NCBI RefSeq assembly: GCF_003353055.1
Contig: NZ_QKWJ01000066.1
Location: 1-40,575, forward strand
Origin: Cupriavidus lacunae
GTDB lineage: Bacteria > Pseudomonadota > Gammaproteobacteria > Burkholderiales > Burkholderiaceae
Reading direction: 5' to 3'
DNA: 40,575 bases
Shown here: in pieces, positions 33,858 to 40,575 of the stretch
Position numbering within the stretch: the first letter of the stretch is position 1
Layout: every line of letters begins with the position of its first letter
The notes under the pieces: generated by a model
Told to the model about the DNA's origin: nothing
What the model saw: only the letters and a program-made list of their open reading frames with translations
Databases searched by the model: none
Translations under genes and position numbers: made by a program

Positions 33858-34035
33858 AGAAAGACGGCTCTCGACTGATATCAGAGAGCCGCAGAACGTC
33901 CATGAAGAAATCGGGCAACTGGTGAGTTTCCCGCGCCCAGTATTGCCCAGTCGCGCGCGCCAGGCAATCGGCGCTTGCTTTACCGAAAAAAAGAGCCCGC
34001 GTCACCAGGGCGGCGAAGCGGGCGGTAGCAGGACT
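33858..34035 (+). repeat. Structured repeat element, copy C (uninterrupted)
   Basis: Order: hairpin CGGCTCTC/GAGAGCCG, GAACGTCCATGAAGAAATCG, a variable C/G-rich part, A7, then the core 33992-34035 starting AGAGCCCGCG, with GCCCGC (33995-34000) pairing with GCGGGC (34018-34023), and ending GGTAGCAGGACT. It shares this order with copy B and the core with copy A. Read on the minus strand, the core is a terminator-like hairpin followed by T7. Confidence 0.75.
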
Positions 34036-34259
34036 GCCCACGCATGATATGACGCCGCAAGAATCGCTTAAGTCTGAATTAGGCCGAATTTAACGCGCTT
34101 TTTTTCAGCAGAAGGCTCCCGTGTCTTATTAGGATGGAGCGGTCATCACTTTTGCACGTGGAAGTGATCAATTGAGCCTCTTACGATAAGTGCCTTATGC
34201 GGCCCTCTTGGGGCGGCACATCAGGTTGGTTGGTCGCCGAATAATGCCGCGACTGGGCT

Positions 34260-34560
34260 TTACGGACGGTCGAGCTTCCGGAATGCGTTGAAGTATCGCA
34301 GCGCCTTCTGGAAGTGGCCCAGTTCCTGATGCAAACGCGCTGCAGTAGTGGGCATCGGCGTCGTCCGGTGCAAGTTCGATGCATCGCTCGTACTCTGCCA
34401 GAGCTGACTGCGGGGCGCCGACATCCTCGCGTGCAACCCCCAAGTTGAAATGCAACTGCGGCGCGTTCGGAAGGACGGACAACGCCCCCTCATAGAGCAC
34501 GATGGCTTCGTCGAAGCGCTCTTTGGAGAGCCGCGCTCGACGCAATCCTGGACGACCGGA
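34260..34560 (-). pseudogene. TPR-repeat protein, C-terminal remnant, frameshifted
   Basis: One frame gives RFDEAIVLYEGALSVLPNAP, QLHFNLGVAREDVGAPQSAL, AEYERCIELAPDDADAHYC, which are two tetratricopeptide repeats. A shift near 34330 leads to ARLHQELGHFQKALRYFNAF, RKLDRP and a stop at about 34262. The remainder upstream does not continue as TPR. It was probably the end of a larger TPR or regulator-TPR protein. Confidence 0.65.
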
Positions 34561-34661
34561 ACCAGCCCTACTACGAGCACCAGTTGGCAGCGTAGGGAAC
34601 GAAGGATCCCGATCCCATGTCGTAGAATCGCCCACTTGCATTGAGCAACTCAGGGTAATTG

Positions 34662-35114
34662 ATGCGTGTTGGCCGACCGATACCTGCTCCTCCTCAGCCC
34701 CTCTGCGATTACTGCAGCGGGAAGGCGATTCTTGCCCGCGTGGGAGAAGGGGCATACCCCTATTTGGAGGACCACGGGCCTGTGTGGATCTGCTCCCCGT
34801 GCCAGGCGTGGATCGGCGTGCGTGCGCGAAGCAAGCAACACACCCCGCTTGGAAGGTTGGCCGACGCGGCATTGCGCGAAAAGAAGAGCCGACTGCACGA
34901 TGCCCTCGAGCCTTTGGTCACTGCGAAGATGCAGCGCGACGGTGTCAACGCCTTTGAGGCGCGGGGCAAAGCAATGAAGTGGCTGATTGCAGCGCTCCAC
35001 ATCCAAGTCGACAGTCCCAGCATCCATGCCCTTTCGCTTGAGCAATGCGAAGAGGCAATCCACTTCATCGCCGAGTTCCAGGCTTCACATCGGCGTGAAC
35101 CGTCGGGTTCCTGA
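34662..35114 (+). CDS. DUF3268 zinc-finger-containing protein
   Basis: A 150-residue protein starting MRVGRPIPAPPQPLCDYCSG. The DUF3268 pattern is clear: a CxxC pair (CDYCSGKAILARV), a second pair (WICSPCQAWIGVRA), then TPLGRLADAALREKKSRLHD, and ALEPLV. The C-terminal part (KAMKWLIAALHIQVDSPSIH) is helical. The family is often found in phage and mobile regions, with unknown function; zinc-mediated nucleic-acid binding is a reasonable guess only. The start at 34662 is ATG; a TTG one codon earlier is possible. It faces the SNF2 gene convergently. Confidence 0.82.
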   Translation: MRVGRPIPAPPQPLCDYCSGKAILARVGEGAYPYLEDHGPVWICSPCQAWIGVRARSKQHTPLGRLADAALREKKSRLHDALEPLVTAKMQRDGVNAFEARGKAMKWLIAALHIQVDSPSIHALSLEQCEEAIHFIAEFQASHRREPSGS

Positions 35115-35271
35115 TGAGGGGTAACGAAGACTCCGCTAACAGAAATTCCTGCTCGCGGTGCTCAGGGATCCAAGCATGGGGGTCATCGTACTTCTGGTGC
35201 GAAATCTGGCGCTAGCAAGCCGGAATGCCCTCGTGCAGTGCAGTCACGATATCGGTTGGGGCATGGCACTG

Positions 35272-38200
35272 TTATGTTCCGGCCCTAATGCGGGACCGAG
35301 ACTTTGTCGTTGCCACGACGGGCGGTGCAGCCGGGATCGGCTCGAACAGCACCTCGATGTCTGCGGCGGAGAATTTGACGGCGCCGGCGGCATCTTCCGA
35401 CAGGATCGCCTCGGCAAGCGCTGCCTTCTGCGCTTGCATCGCGACGATTTTCTCCTCGACGCTGCCCCCGGTGATCAGCTTATAGACGAACACAGGCTTG
35501 TCCTGACCAAGACGGTGAGCGCGGTCAGTGGCCTGATTTTCAACGGCGGGATTCCACCAGGGATCGTAGTGAATGACGGTGTCAGCCGCCGTCAGGTTTA
35601 GGCCAACGCCACCGGCCTTCAGGCTGATCAGGAAAAGCGGTACCTCGCCGTGTTTGAAGCGTTCGATCGGGGTGATGCGATCAGTGGTATCTCCGGTCAG
35701 CATGACGTAGGGAGTGTCGGCGTTTCGCAGGGCTGCCGCGATGAGATCCAGCATGCTGGTGAACTGCGAGAAGAGCAGGATACGACGACCTTCCTCGATC
35801 AGTTCGGGCAGCATGTGCAGCAGCAGGTCAAGCTTGGCCGATTCCTTGATCCGGGCGGCCTCTTTGATCTTGACGAGCCGCGGATCGCAGCAGACCTGGC
35901 GCAGTTTGAGCAACGCCTCCAGCACGATGATGTGGCTGCGCGCGAGGCCCTTTGCAGCGACGGCTGCCCGCACCTTTTCCTGCATGGCAGCGCGCACCGT
36001 CTCGTACAGATCGCGCTGCGCGCCTTCGAGTTCCACCGTGCGCACGATCATCGTCTTCGGAGGCAGCTCGGTGGCCACCTCATCCTTGCGCCGGCGCAGC
36101 ATGAATGGCCGGATGCGCCGCGCGAGCAGGTCGCGTCGAACGGCATCGCCGCCCTTTTCGATGGGGGTGCGCCAGCGTCGGGTGAAGTCCTGGCGGGTAC
36201 CGAGAAATCCGGGCAGCAGGAAGTCGAACTGGGCCCACAATTCACCGAGATGGTTTTCGAGCGGTGTCCCCGTCAGGCAGAGGCGGTGTCGCGCACGCAG
36301 TTCGCGGATGGTCGCGGCGGACTTGGTGGCGGCGTTCTTGACGTATTGCGCCTCGTCCAGGATCAGCAGGTGATAGTCGTACTTGGCAAGGATTGCCTCG
36401 TCACGCCACAGCAAGGCGTAGGTGGTCAGGATGAGATCGTGCTCGCGGATCTGGTCAAAGCGCTCGTGCCGCTGGGGGCCGTGCAGATCCAGGACGCGCA
36501 GCGTTGGCGTGAAGCGCTGTGCTTCCTCGCGCCAGTTGTGCACGAGGGTCGTCGGCACGACGATCAGCGCAGGCCGGTCTAGTCGGCCATGTTCCTTTTC
36601 AGTGAGTATGTGCGCAAGTGCCTGGATCGTCTTGCCGAGGCCCATGTCGTCGGCCAGTACGCCGGACAGCCCGTGCTCGCCCAGGAACTGCATCCAGGCG
36701 AGGCCCTGGCGCTGGTAAGCACGCAATTCGGCCTTCAGGCCACGCGGTACTGGCACGTCTGCCACCCCGGGACCCGCCATCAGGCGCTGCGCGAGCTGCC
36801 GGATCGATGCAGCGCCGTCAAACTGCCAGCGTCCGGTCTGATCCAGGGCATGGAGCCGGGCCGCATCCCACTCGGAAATGCGCATGCCGGTGGCGAGCGA
36901 GTCGAACAGATCTATCAGCACGCGCACGACTGGTTTAAGCCGGTCGGCACACAGGCGAAGCCGCTCGTGGCGGTCGGTCTTCAGATCAATCGTTTCGTCG
37001 TCAGGGATGCCATTGAGCTTGCCCGACAACCAGCGCGAATCCCGGCGAAAAAGATCGGCCAGCAGGGGCTCCAGGCGCACCGTGCGGCCATTTACAGTGA
37101 TGCCCATCTCGACGTCGAACCAGCCATCGCCGGTCTGACGCAGGTTGCCGTCAATGGCATCGATCTCAATCACGTTGTGCCGAAAAGCGTCCGTCATAAC
37201 GACGCGCCAGCCGTTTGCCCGAAGCACAGGCAGCAGCGCCTTCACGAGGTTTGGCCAGTCACCGACGTCCTCGGGGCCGAGCATGTCGGCCGGAAACGGT
37301 TCCGGCCCAAAAACATGGCCGGCCCGAATTTTCCGGAACCCGGCCTTTTGCAACTCAGTCAGACGCTTGCGCTCGAGATCGGCGTCCCGCTTGATCTGGA
37401 CGACCTCGCCACCGGTGGTTTGAAGGAGGGTGGTGCTGCTGTGTGCCGGGAGGCTGTGTCCTGCGTAATCAAAGCTGACCGTCGCAAAATCCTGCGACGA
37501 GGCCCATGTCGACAACGTGTCCAGGGCCAGTACAGGCACCGGCACGCAGTGGATCCTCCGCACGGACGCCGCTTCATGCGCAGGCGGCATGGGCAGGTCG
37601 GGGGCCACTTCACGCAGCACATTGCCAACGAGTACTGCCTCGTCCAGCGTAATGGCCGGCATGGACAGGAAATCCGCGATCTGCTCCGATGGCCAAGGCA
37701 TGGCGAGGATTCCGGCTTCGCCAGAATCCGCGTCTGCGTACCAACACGGCTGGGTGGTCGTCAGCAACAGGGTAGCGGGTGGCTCGGCTTGCAGGAGTGG
37801 CCGCACGCGCGTGTCGGGCTGCGTCTGCCAAGTCAGCTGTGCGCTGCGCGCGGGTCCGCAGTGCAGCGCACAGTGCGTTCCGGGATAGTGGGAACCCGCG
37901 GGGGAAAAGGAAACAAAAGCACGTCCGGTTGCCATCAGTTGCTCCAAGATGACGGCACCGGTTGCACCCTGCAGGCCAAAACCACCGGTATAGGAGGCCT
38001 GCGAGCGGCCCAGCCACAATCCGCGCAGGATCGGCAGATCCTCCTCGGCGATAAATTTCGGGGGCTCAATAAGCGCTTTCTCGACGTTTTGCCATCGATC
38101 GTCAAGCGAGCGAATCGTGCCTTCGGCGCTAACGCGTGCCTTGTAAATAGTCACTTCGCAGCCACGATACGATTGGCCGATCACGTAGGCCAAGGCATGC

Positions 38201-38592
38201 GTGGGCCTGGACGGCTTCTTCTTGGCCACGGGATTGGCGGCCGTACGCCTGGCACGAAAGCCTTCAAGCCAGGTCACCAGTTCCGCACGCACGCCGGTGG
38301 ACGATGGCTTCGGCTGGTGCGCCATGCCGGCGATCAGCAGCGCTGCCACGTGCTTGCAGTCGACTCCGACTGGACACGTGCATTCCCCTTCCACCCAGAT
38401 GTCGTCGTCGATGTCGTGGAAATAGACACGCACGTCATACGGGCGCGTGCGGGTGCCTTGCACCAGGCCCGCCAGGGTATCCTCGTCGATCCAGCGCAAC
38501 TCCGAGACAGCACTCGCATAAGCGCGTGCTTTGGATACCGTGAAGGGATCCAGCCATCGCGCGATTTGCCTGGAATCGTAGAGGACAGACAT
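35272..38592 (-). CDS. SNF2-family helicase with SWIM zinc finger
   Basis: A protein of about 1106 residues from an ATG at 38592 (an upstream ATG at 38628 is possible). The N-terminal SWIM zinc finger has the CxC...CxH pattern (GECTCPVGVDCKHVAALLIA, around residues 71-81). A long middle region of about 550 residues follows, with no named domain. The C-terminal 470 residues form the SNF2 ATPase: Walker A LADDMGLGKTIQALAHIL near residue 640, the DEAQ Walker B (LLILDEAQYVKNAATK), LTGTPLENHLGELWAQFDFL, LLFSQFTSMLDLI, and the final SLKAGGVGLNLTAADTVIHY and RAHRLGQDKPVFVYKL. It should be an ATP-driven DNA translocase that remodels protein-DNA complexes. Bacterial homologues are uncharacterised for the most part. 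No frame break is visible. Confidence 0.93.
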   Translation of the reverse strand: MSVLYDSRQIARWLDPFTVSKARAYASAVSELRWIDEDTLAGLVQGTRTRPYDVRVYFHDIDDDIWVEGECTCPVGVDCKHVAALLIAGMAHQPKPSSTGVRAELVTWLEGFRARRTAANPVAKKKPSRPTHALAYVIGQSYRGCEVTIYKARVSAEGTIRSLDDRWQNVEKALIEPPKFIAEEDLPILRGLWLGRSQASYTGGFGLQGATGAVILEQLMATGRAFVSFSPAGSHYPGTHCALHCGPARSAQLTWQTQPDTRVRPLLQAEPPATLLLTTTQPCWYADADSGEAGILAMPWPSEQIADFLSMPAITLDEAVLVGNVLREVAPDLPMPPAHEAASVRRIHCVPVPVLALDTLSTWASSQDFATVSFDYAGHSLPAHSSTTLLQTTGGEVVQIKRDADLERKRLTELQKAGFRKIRAGHVFGPEPFPADMLGPEDVGDWPNLVKALLPVLRANGWRVVMTDAFRHNVIEIDAIDGNLRQTGDGWFDVEMGITVNGRTVRLEPLLADLFRRDSRWLSGKLNGIPDDETIDLKTDRHERLRLCADRLKPVVRVLIDLFDSLATGMRISEWDAARLHALDQTGRWQFDGAASIRQLAQRLMAGPGVADVPVPRGLKAELRAYQRQGLAWMQFLGEHGLSGVLADDMGLGKTIQALAHILTEKEHGRLDRPALIVVPTTLVHNWREEAQRFTPTLRVLDLHGPQRHERFDQIREHDLILTTYALLWRDEAILAKYDYHLLILDEAQYVKNAATKSAATIRELRARHRLCLTGTPLENHLGELWAQFDFLLPGFLGTRQDFTRRWRTPIEKGGDAVRRDLLARRIRPFMLRRRKDEVATELPPKTMIVRTVELEGAQRDLYETVRAAMQEKVRAAVAAKGLARSHIIVLEALLKLRQVCCDPRLVKIKEAARIKESAKLDLLLHMLPELIEEGRRILLFSQFTSMLDLIAAALRNADTPYVMLTGDTTDRITPIERFKHGEVPLFLISLKAGGVGLNLTAADTVIHYDPWWNPAVENQATDRAHRLGQDKPVFVYKLITGGSVEEKIVAMQAQKAALAEAILSEDAAGAVKFSAADIEVLFEPIPAAPPVVATTKSRSRIRAGT

Positions 38593-39150
38593 CGACTGTA
38601 GGAGGCCGGTTGATAACGCCGGGAGCATTCTACGCGGCTGGACTCACGGCTGGTAAGGCAACGGATGCCGATTCCGACGTTAGCTGGGTATTCTCGGTAG
38701 GCTGGGCATACCGGCGGTCGTCCTCAGCGAGCGATTCGAGTCGCCTTGATCGACGCGGGGCGGAGATTTTTCCGGCGGATGTCGGCGCCGCGTCGTTCTG
38801 ATGGGAGGCCGGCGTGTGCCGTAGCCAGTGGTCGATGCCCGGCTCTGGTGGTCACCTCGATCGGAATCGCTTGGCTCGACGGCGTCGGCCACCCGGCCGA
38901 ACCCGACGATCAGGTATATGGCCGACGACGCTAGGTGTCGGTGTGTCCCCGGCAATGCCCATGACGGTCGGTCTACGTTCGCCCCCAACGGCACCTGCGC
39001 TTCTGGAAGGCGATTTCCCTAATCGGCTCGGCACGTTAAAGACAACATCAAGGTGGGCGTATTGAAGTGGTTCAATCGTCGCCCCCCTTGGAACGCGCAG
39101 CGCAGAGGAGAACGGCCATTGCCTTGAAATTTCTGCTTGCCCCCCAAGGA
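38593..39150. other. Intergenic, about 560 bases, nothing recognised
   Basis: Lies between the divergent SNF2 gene and the toxin-antitoxin operon. Short frames are Arg/Pro-rich. The SNF2 promoter should be here, but no clear element was found. Confidence 0.4.
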
Positions 39151-39169
39151 TGTACAATTGAAGTGTACA
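39151..39169 (+). promoter_or_regulatory. Paired TGTACA operator of the toxin-antitoxin operon
   Basis: Two TGTACA palindromes at 39151-39156 and 39164-39169 are spaced 13 bases centre to centre. TGTACA is the core recognised by YefM/Phd-type antitoxins in autoregulated operons. The antitoxin ATG is at 39193, 24 bases downstream. The first site overlaps a possible -10 (TACAAT). Confidence 0.72.
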
Positions 39170-39192
39170 CATCAAGCAAGAGGCACGTTTCC

Positions 39193-39465
39193 ATGCAAAC
39201 TATCCCGTTTTCTGAGGCAAGAGCACATCTCGCTGATGCGCTCCGGGGTGTAGAAGTGGCACAAGAGCCCCTAATAATCTCCCGGCGCGGGCAGACTGCC
39301 GGCGTCTTGATGTCGTGGTCGCAGTATCGGCAGCTGGTTGGGTCTTCATCGGGCTTTTCTGCGCGCTTAGCCGAGTGGCGCGAAAGACATGCAGCAGGGG
39401 AGGATGAGGGCGATCCCTTTGAGCAATTGCGTCAACCCGATGGGGGAAGAGAATTCTCATGGTGA
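39193..39465 (+). CDS. Phd/YefM-family antitoxin
   Basis: A 90-residue antitoxin starting MQTIPFSEARAHLADALRGV, then EPLIISRRGQTAGVLMSWSQ, YRQLVG. This is the Phd/YefM fold, which binds DNA with its N-terminal half; the disordered acidic C-terminus (AAGEDEGDPFEQLRQPDGGR) would wrap around the toxin. The ATG at 39193 is preceded by AGAGGCACG. The toxin gene overlaps its end by 7 bases, so translation is coupled. The pair TGTACA sites upstream suggest autorepression. Confidence 0.9.
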   Translation: MQTIPFSEARAHLADALRGVEVAQEPLIISRRGQTAGVLMSWSQYRQLVGSSSGFSARLAEWRERHAAGEDEGDPFEQLRQPDGGREFSW

Positions 39466-39884
39466 GCGCCGTGAGTTGGTTGCTGGACACCAACATTGTT
39501 TCAGAGGCCATGCGGCAGAGACCTGAAGCCGTGGTAATGGATAATTTGGCCCGCTACGAGGGGGAGTTAGCAATTCCAGCCCCGGTCTGGCATGAGCTCC
39601 GCTTTGGTTGGTTGCGCATGCCAGACGGCCAACGCAAGGACGCTGTTGGCCGATTTGTACAAGATGTTGTGGGCACTTTGCCAGTCTTGCCTTATGACGC
39701 TGCCGCGGCGCGGATCCACGCAGAGCTGCTCCAGTCGCGCGAGCGGGCTGGATTCACATTGCCATTCGTGGATGGGCAGATTGCATCGGTTGCGATAGCG
39801 CACGGGCTAACCCTGGTGACGCGTAATACAAAGGATTTTGCAGAATTGGCTGGTTTGCGGCTGGCGAACTGGTTCGGCCTCTGA
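39459..39884 (+). CDS. vapC: VapC-family PIN-domain toxin
   Basis: A 141-residue PIN-domain ribonuclease. Acidic residues expected at the Mg2+-binding active site are present: Asp10 (WLLDTNIVSE), Glu46 (VWHELRFGW), Asp105 (LPFVDGQIAS) and Asp126 (TRNTKDFAEL). It should cleave RNA, often tRNA, and halt growth unless bound by the antitoxin encoded just upstream. The start overlaps the antitoxin end by 7 bases. Phd/YefM-type antitoxins paired with PIN toxins are well known. No damage is seen, so the module could be active and would stabilise the surrounding region. Confidence 0.93.
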   Translation: MVSAVSWLLDTNIVSEAMRQRPEAVVMDNLARYEGELAIPAPVWHELRFGWLRMPDGQRKDAVGRFVQDVVGTLPVLPYDAAAARIHAELLQSRERAGFTLPFVDGQIASVAIAHGLTLVTRNTKDFAELAGLRLANWFGL

Positions 39885-40159
39885 GTGCCGCTACGCGTCG
39901 GTTTGCAAAATCTTGTTTCTACATCCCGTCCAGCCGACGGAGCGGCACCGGTCGGCTTGTTTGCTTCAAGCTGCTTAGCAGAACACGGATCGCACCGCCA
40001 ACACTTGCCAGACCATGTCACCCCATTCGGCAATCGGCACCAACCGAGTCGTACCCAGTCGAAGTCACGGCGATTACACGCAATGGCTTACCGACGCATA
40101 GTGCTAGCGCGATGCGGAAGACACCGAAGCTCCCACGGACACCATCCCTTGCGTCCACC
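39885..40159. other. Intergenic between vapC and the dif-like sites
   Basis: No gene recognised and no clear terminator after vapC. Confidence 0.35.
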
Positions 40160-40210
40160 ATTTAACATAATTATTCTTATGCGCGAATCTGAGTGTATAT
40201 TATGTTAAAT
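40160..40210. other. dif: Two inverted, overlapping XerC/XerD dif-like sites
   Basis: Minus-strand site 40187-40160: XerC arm TTCGCGCATAA, centre GAATAA, XerD arm TTATGTTAAAT. Plus-strand site 40183-40210: XerC arm GCGAATCTGAG, centre TGTATA, XerD arm TTATGTTAAAT. The Escherichia coli dif arms are GGTGCGCATAA and TTATGTTAAAT with centre TGTATA. The minus site therefore has a near-perfect pair of arms but a different centre, and the plus site has the exact dif centre and XerD arm but a diverged XerC arm. The outer 12 bases form a perfect inverted repeat (ATTTAACATAAT / ATTATGTTAAAT). The XerC arms overlap by five bases. Confidence 0.8.
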
Positions 40211-40434
40211 ACCGTAGACGCCTGCGGTTGTGGCTACAACAGGCGGTTCGTGGATTTTCATAGGATCAGCCGTCTCGCCTCCGCCATTCGAAGATGGCCT
40301 AGATAGCTTCAGCGAGACTGGCCGTACCAACAGAGCGCGCGTTCTGTGCCACCACATCCGGCGCGTCGTTCGCCGCGGAATTGCGCATGCACTTCACCCC
40401 TCGGGCGGGGGCGCTCAGCCGGTCAGGTCCTGCA
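40211..40434. other. Intergenic, nothing recognised
   Basis: No gene or terminator called. Confidence 0.35.
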
Positions 40435-40575
40435 CTAGCCGCCTCCCTGAAAGAGACAAAATACCCGTAATCTTGTCGCCCCGTCCGCTTCGGAATGGCT
40501 CCACTCGATCCGCGGTATCTCGTCCCTTTCCCGCTCTTCTTTCAACCGCCTCACATGGCGCAGGCAAGGTTGACG
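40435..40575 (-). CDS. Possible 3' end of a gene entering from the right
   Basis: A minus-strand frame is open from the window edge to TAG at 40437 and reads RHVRRLKEERERDEIPRIEW, SHSEADGATRLRVFCLFQGG. Its charged, helical composition is protein-like, but only 46 residues are visible and no family is recognised. Confidence 0.25.
   Translation of the reverse strand, partial: RQPCLRHVRRLKEERERDEIPRIEWSHSEADGATRLRVFCLFQGGG

Noticed and set aside
36589..38601. 670-codon open frame on the plus strand
   Set aside because: It is the exact antisense of the SNF2 gene, has no ribosome site or motif, and owes its length to the GC-rich third positions of the real gene.
1..40575. tRNA, rRNA, CRISPR array, replication origin
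   Set aside because: Looked for TPsiC-like GGTTCGA segments, regularly spaced repeats and iterons; none with proper structure was found by eye.

Overview
The window looks like an accessory, heavily rearranged stretch of a high-GC betaproteobacterial replicon, most likely Burkholderiaceae and plausibly Cupriavidus or Ralstonia. The basis is protein resemblance: an intracellular PHB depolymerase whose catalytic residues fall at the same positions recalled for Ralstonia eutropha, a phasin, short Burkholderiaceae-type H-NS proteins and an H1-like lysine-rich protein. No rRNA, tRNA, CRISPR array or replication gene was seen. Assignments rest on reading translations and motifs, not on a database search.

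Layout. 1-4400: an IS256-like end cutting a group II intron, then an intact pair of IS91-type genes (tyrosine recombinase and HUH transposase) followed by about 1.2 kb without a supported gene. 4400-9700: small cargo genes (ABM-like protein, secreted basic protein, cupredoxin plus DUF4142 operon) mixed with remnants of IS66, KfrA and H-NS genes. 9800-13300: a truncated secreted Cys-rich gene that runs antisense into an intact membrane diguanylate cyclase, then a frameshifted member of a small unknown family. 13348-14602: an intact IS3-family element. 14800-24000: a polyhydroxyalkanoate-flavoured segment with a small winged-helix-like protein, phasin, Rieske oxygenase, H-NS, PHB depolymerase PhaZ and a second copy of the small winged-helix-like protein, separated by decayed genes. 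23960-30000: two tandem IS110-type transposases, an H1-like protein and an IS1111-type element. 30170-35100: H-NS remnant, unknown proteins, metallophosphoesterase, intact H-NS, TPR remnant and a DUF3268 zinc-finger protein. 35272-38592: a large SNF2/SWIM helicase. 39151-39884: a Phd/YefM-VapC toxin-antitoxin module with its operator. 40160-40210: two inverted XerC/XerD dif-like sites.

Themes. Nucleoid proteins recur (two intact H-NS, two decayed H-NS, one H1-like), as expected in transferred DNA that needs silencing. Two unrelated small protein families occur twice each. A structured non-coding element of about 170 bases occurs in three places; one copy is split by the IS1111 element exactly at its A-tract/hairpin junction. 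Many genes are broken by single-base changes in homopolymers, so either the region is decaying or the assembly has homopolymer errors.

The most notable signals are the inverted dif-like pair near the right end, the repeated structured element, and the two duplicated unknown families.
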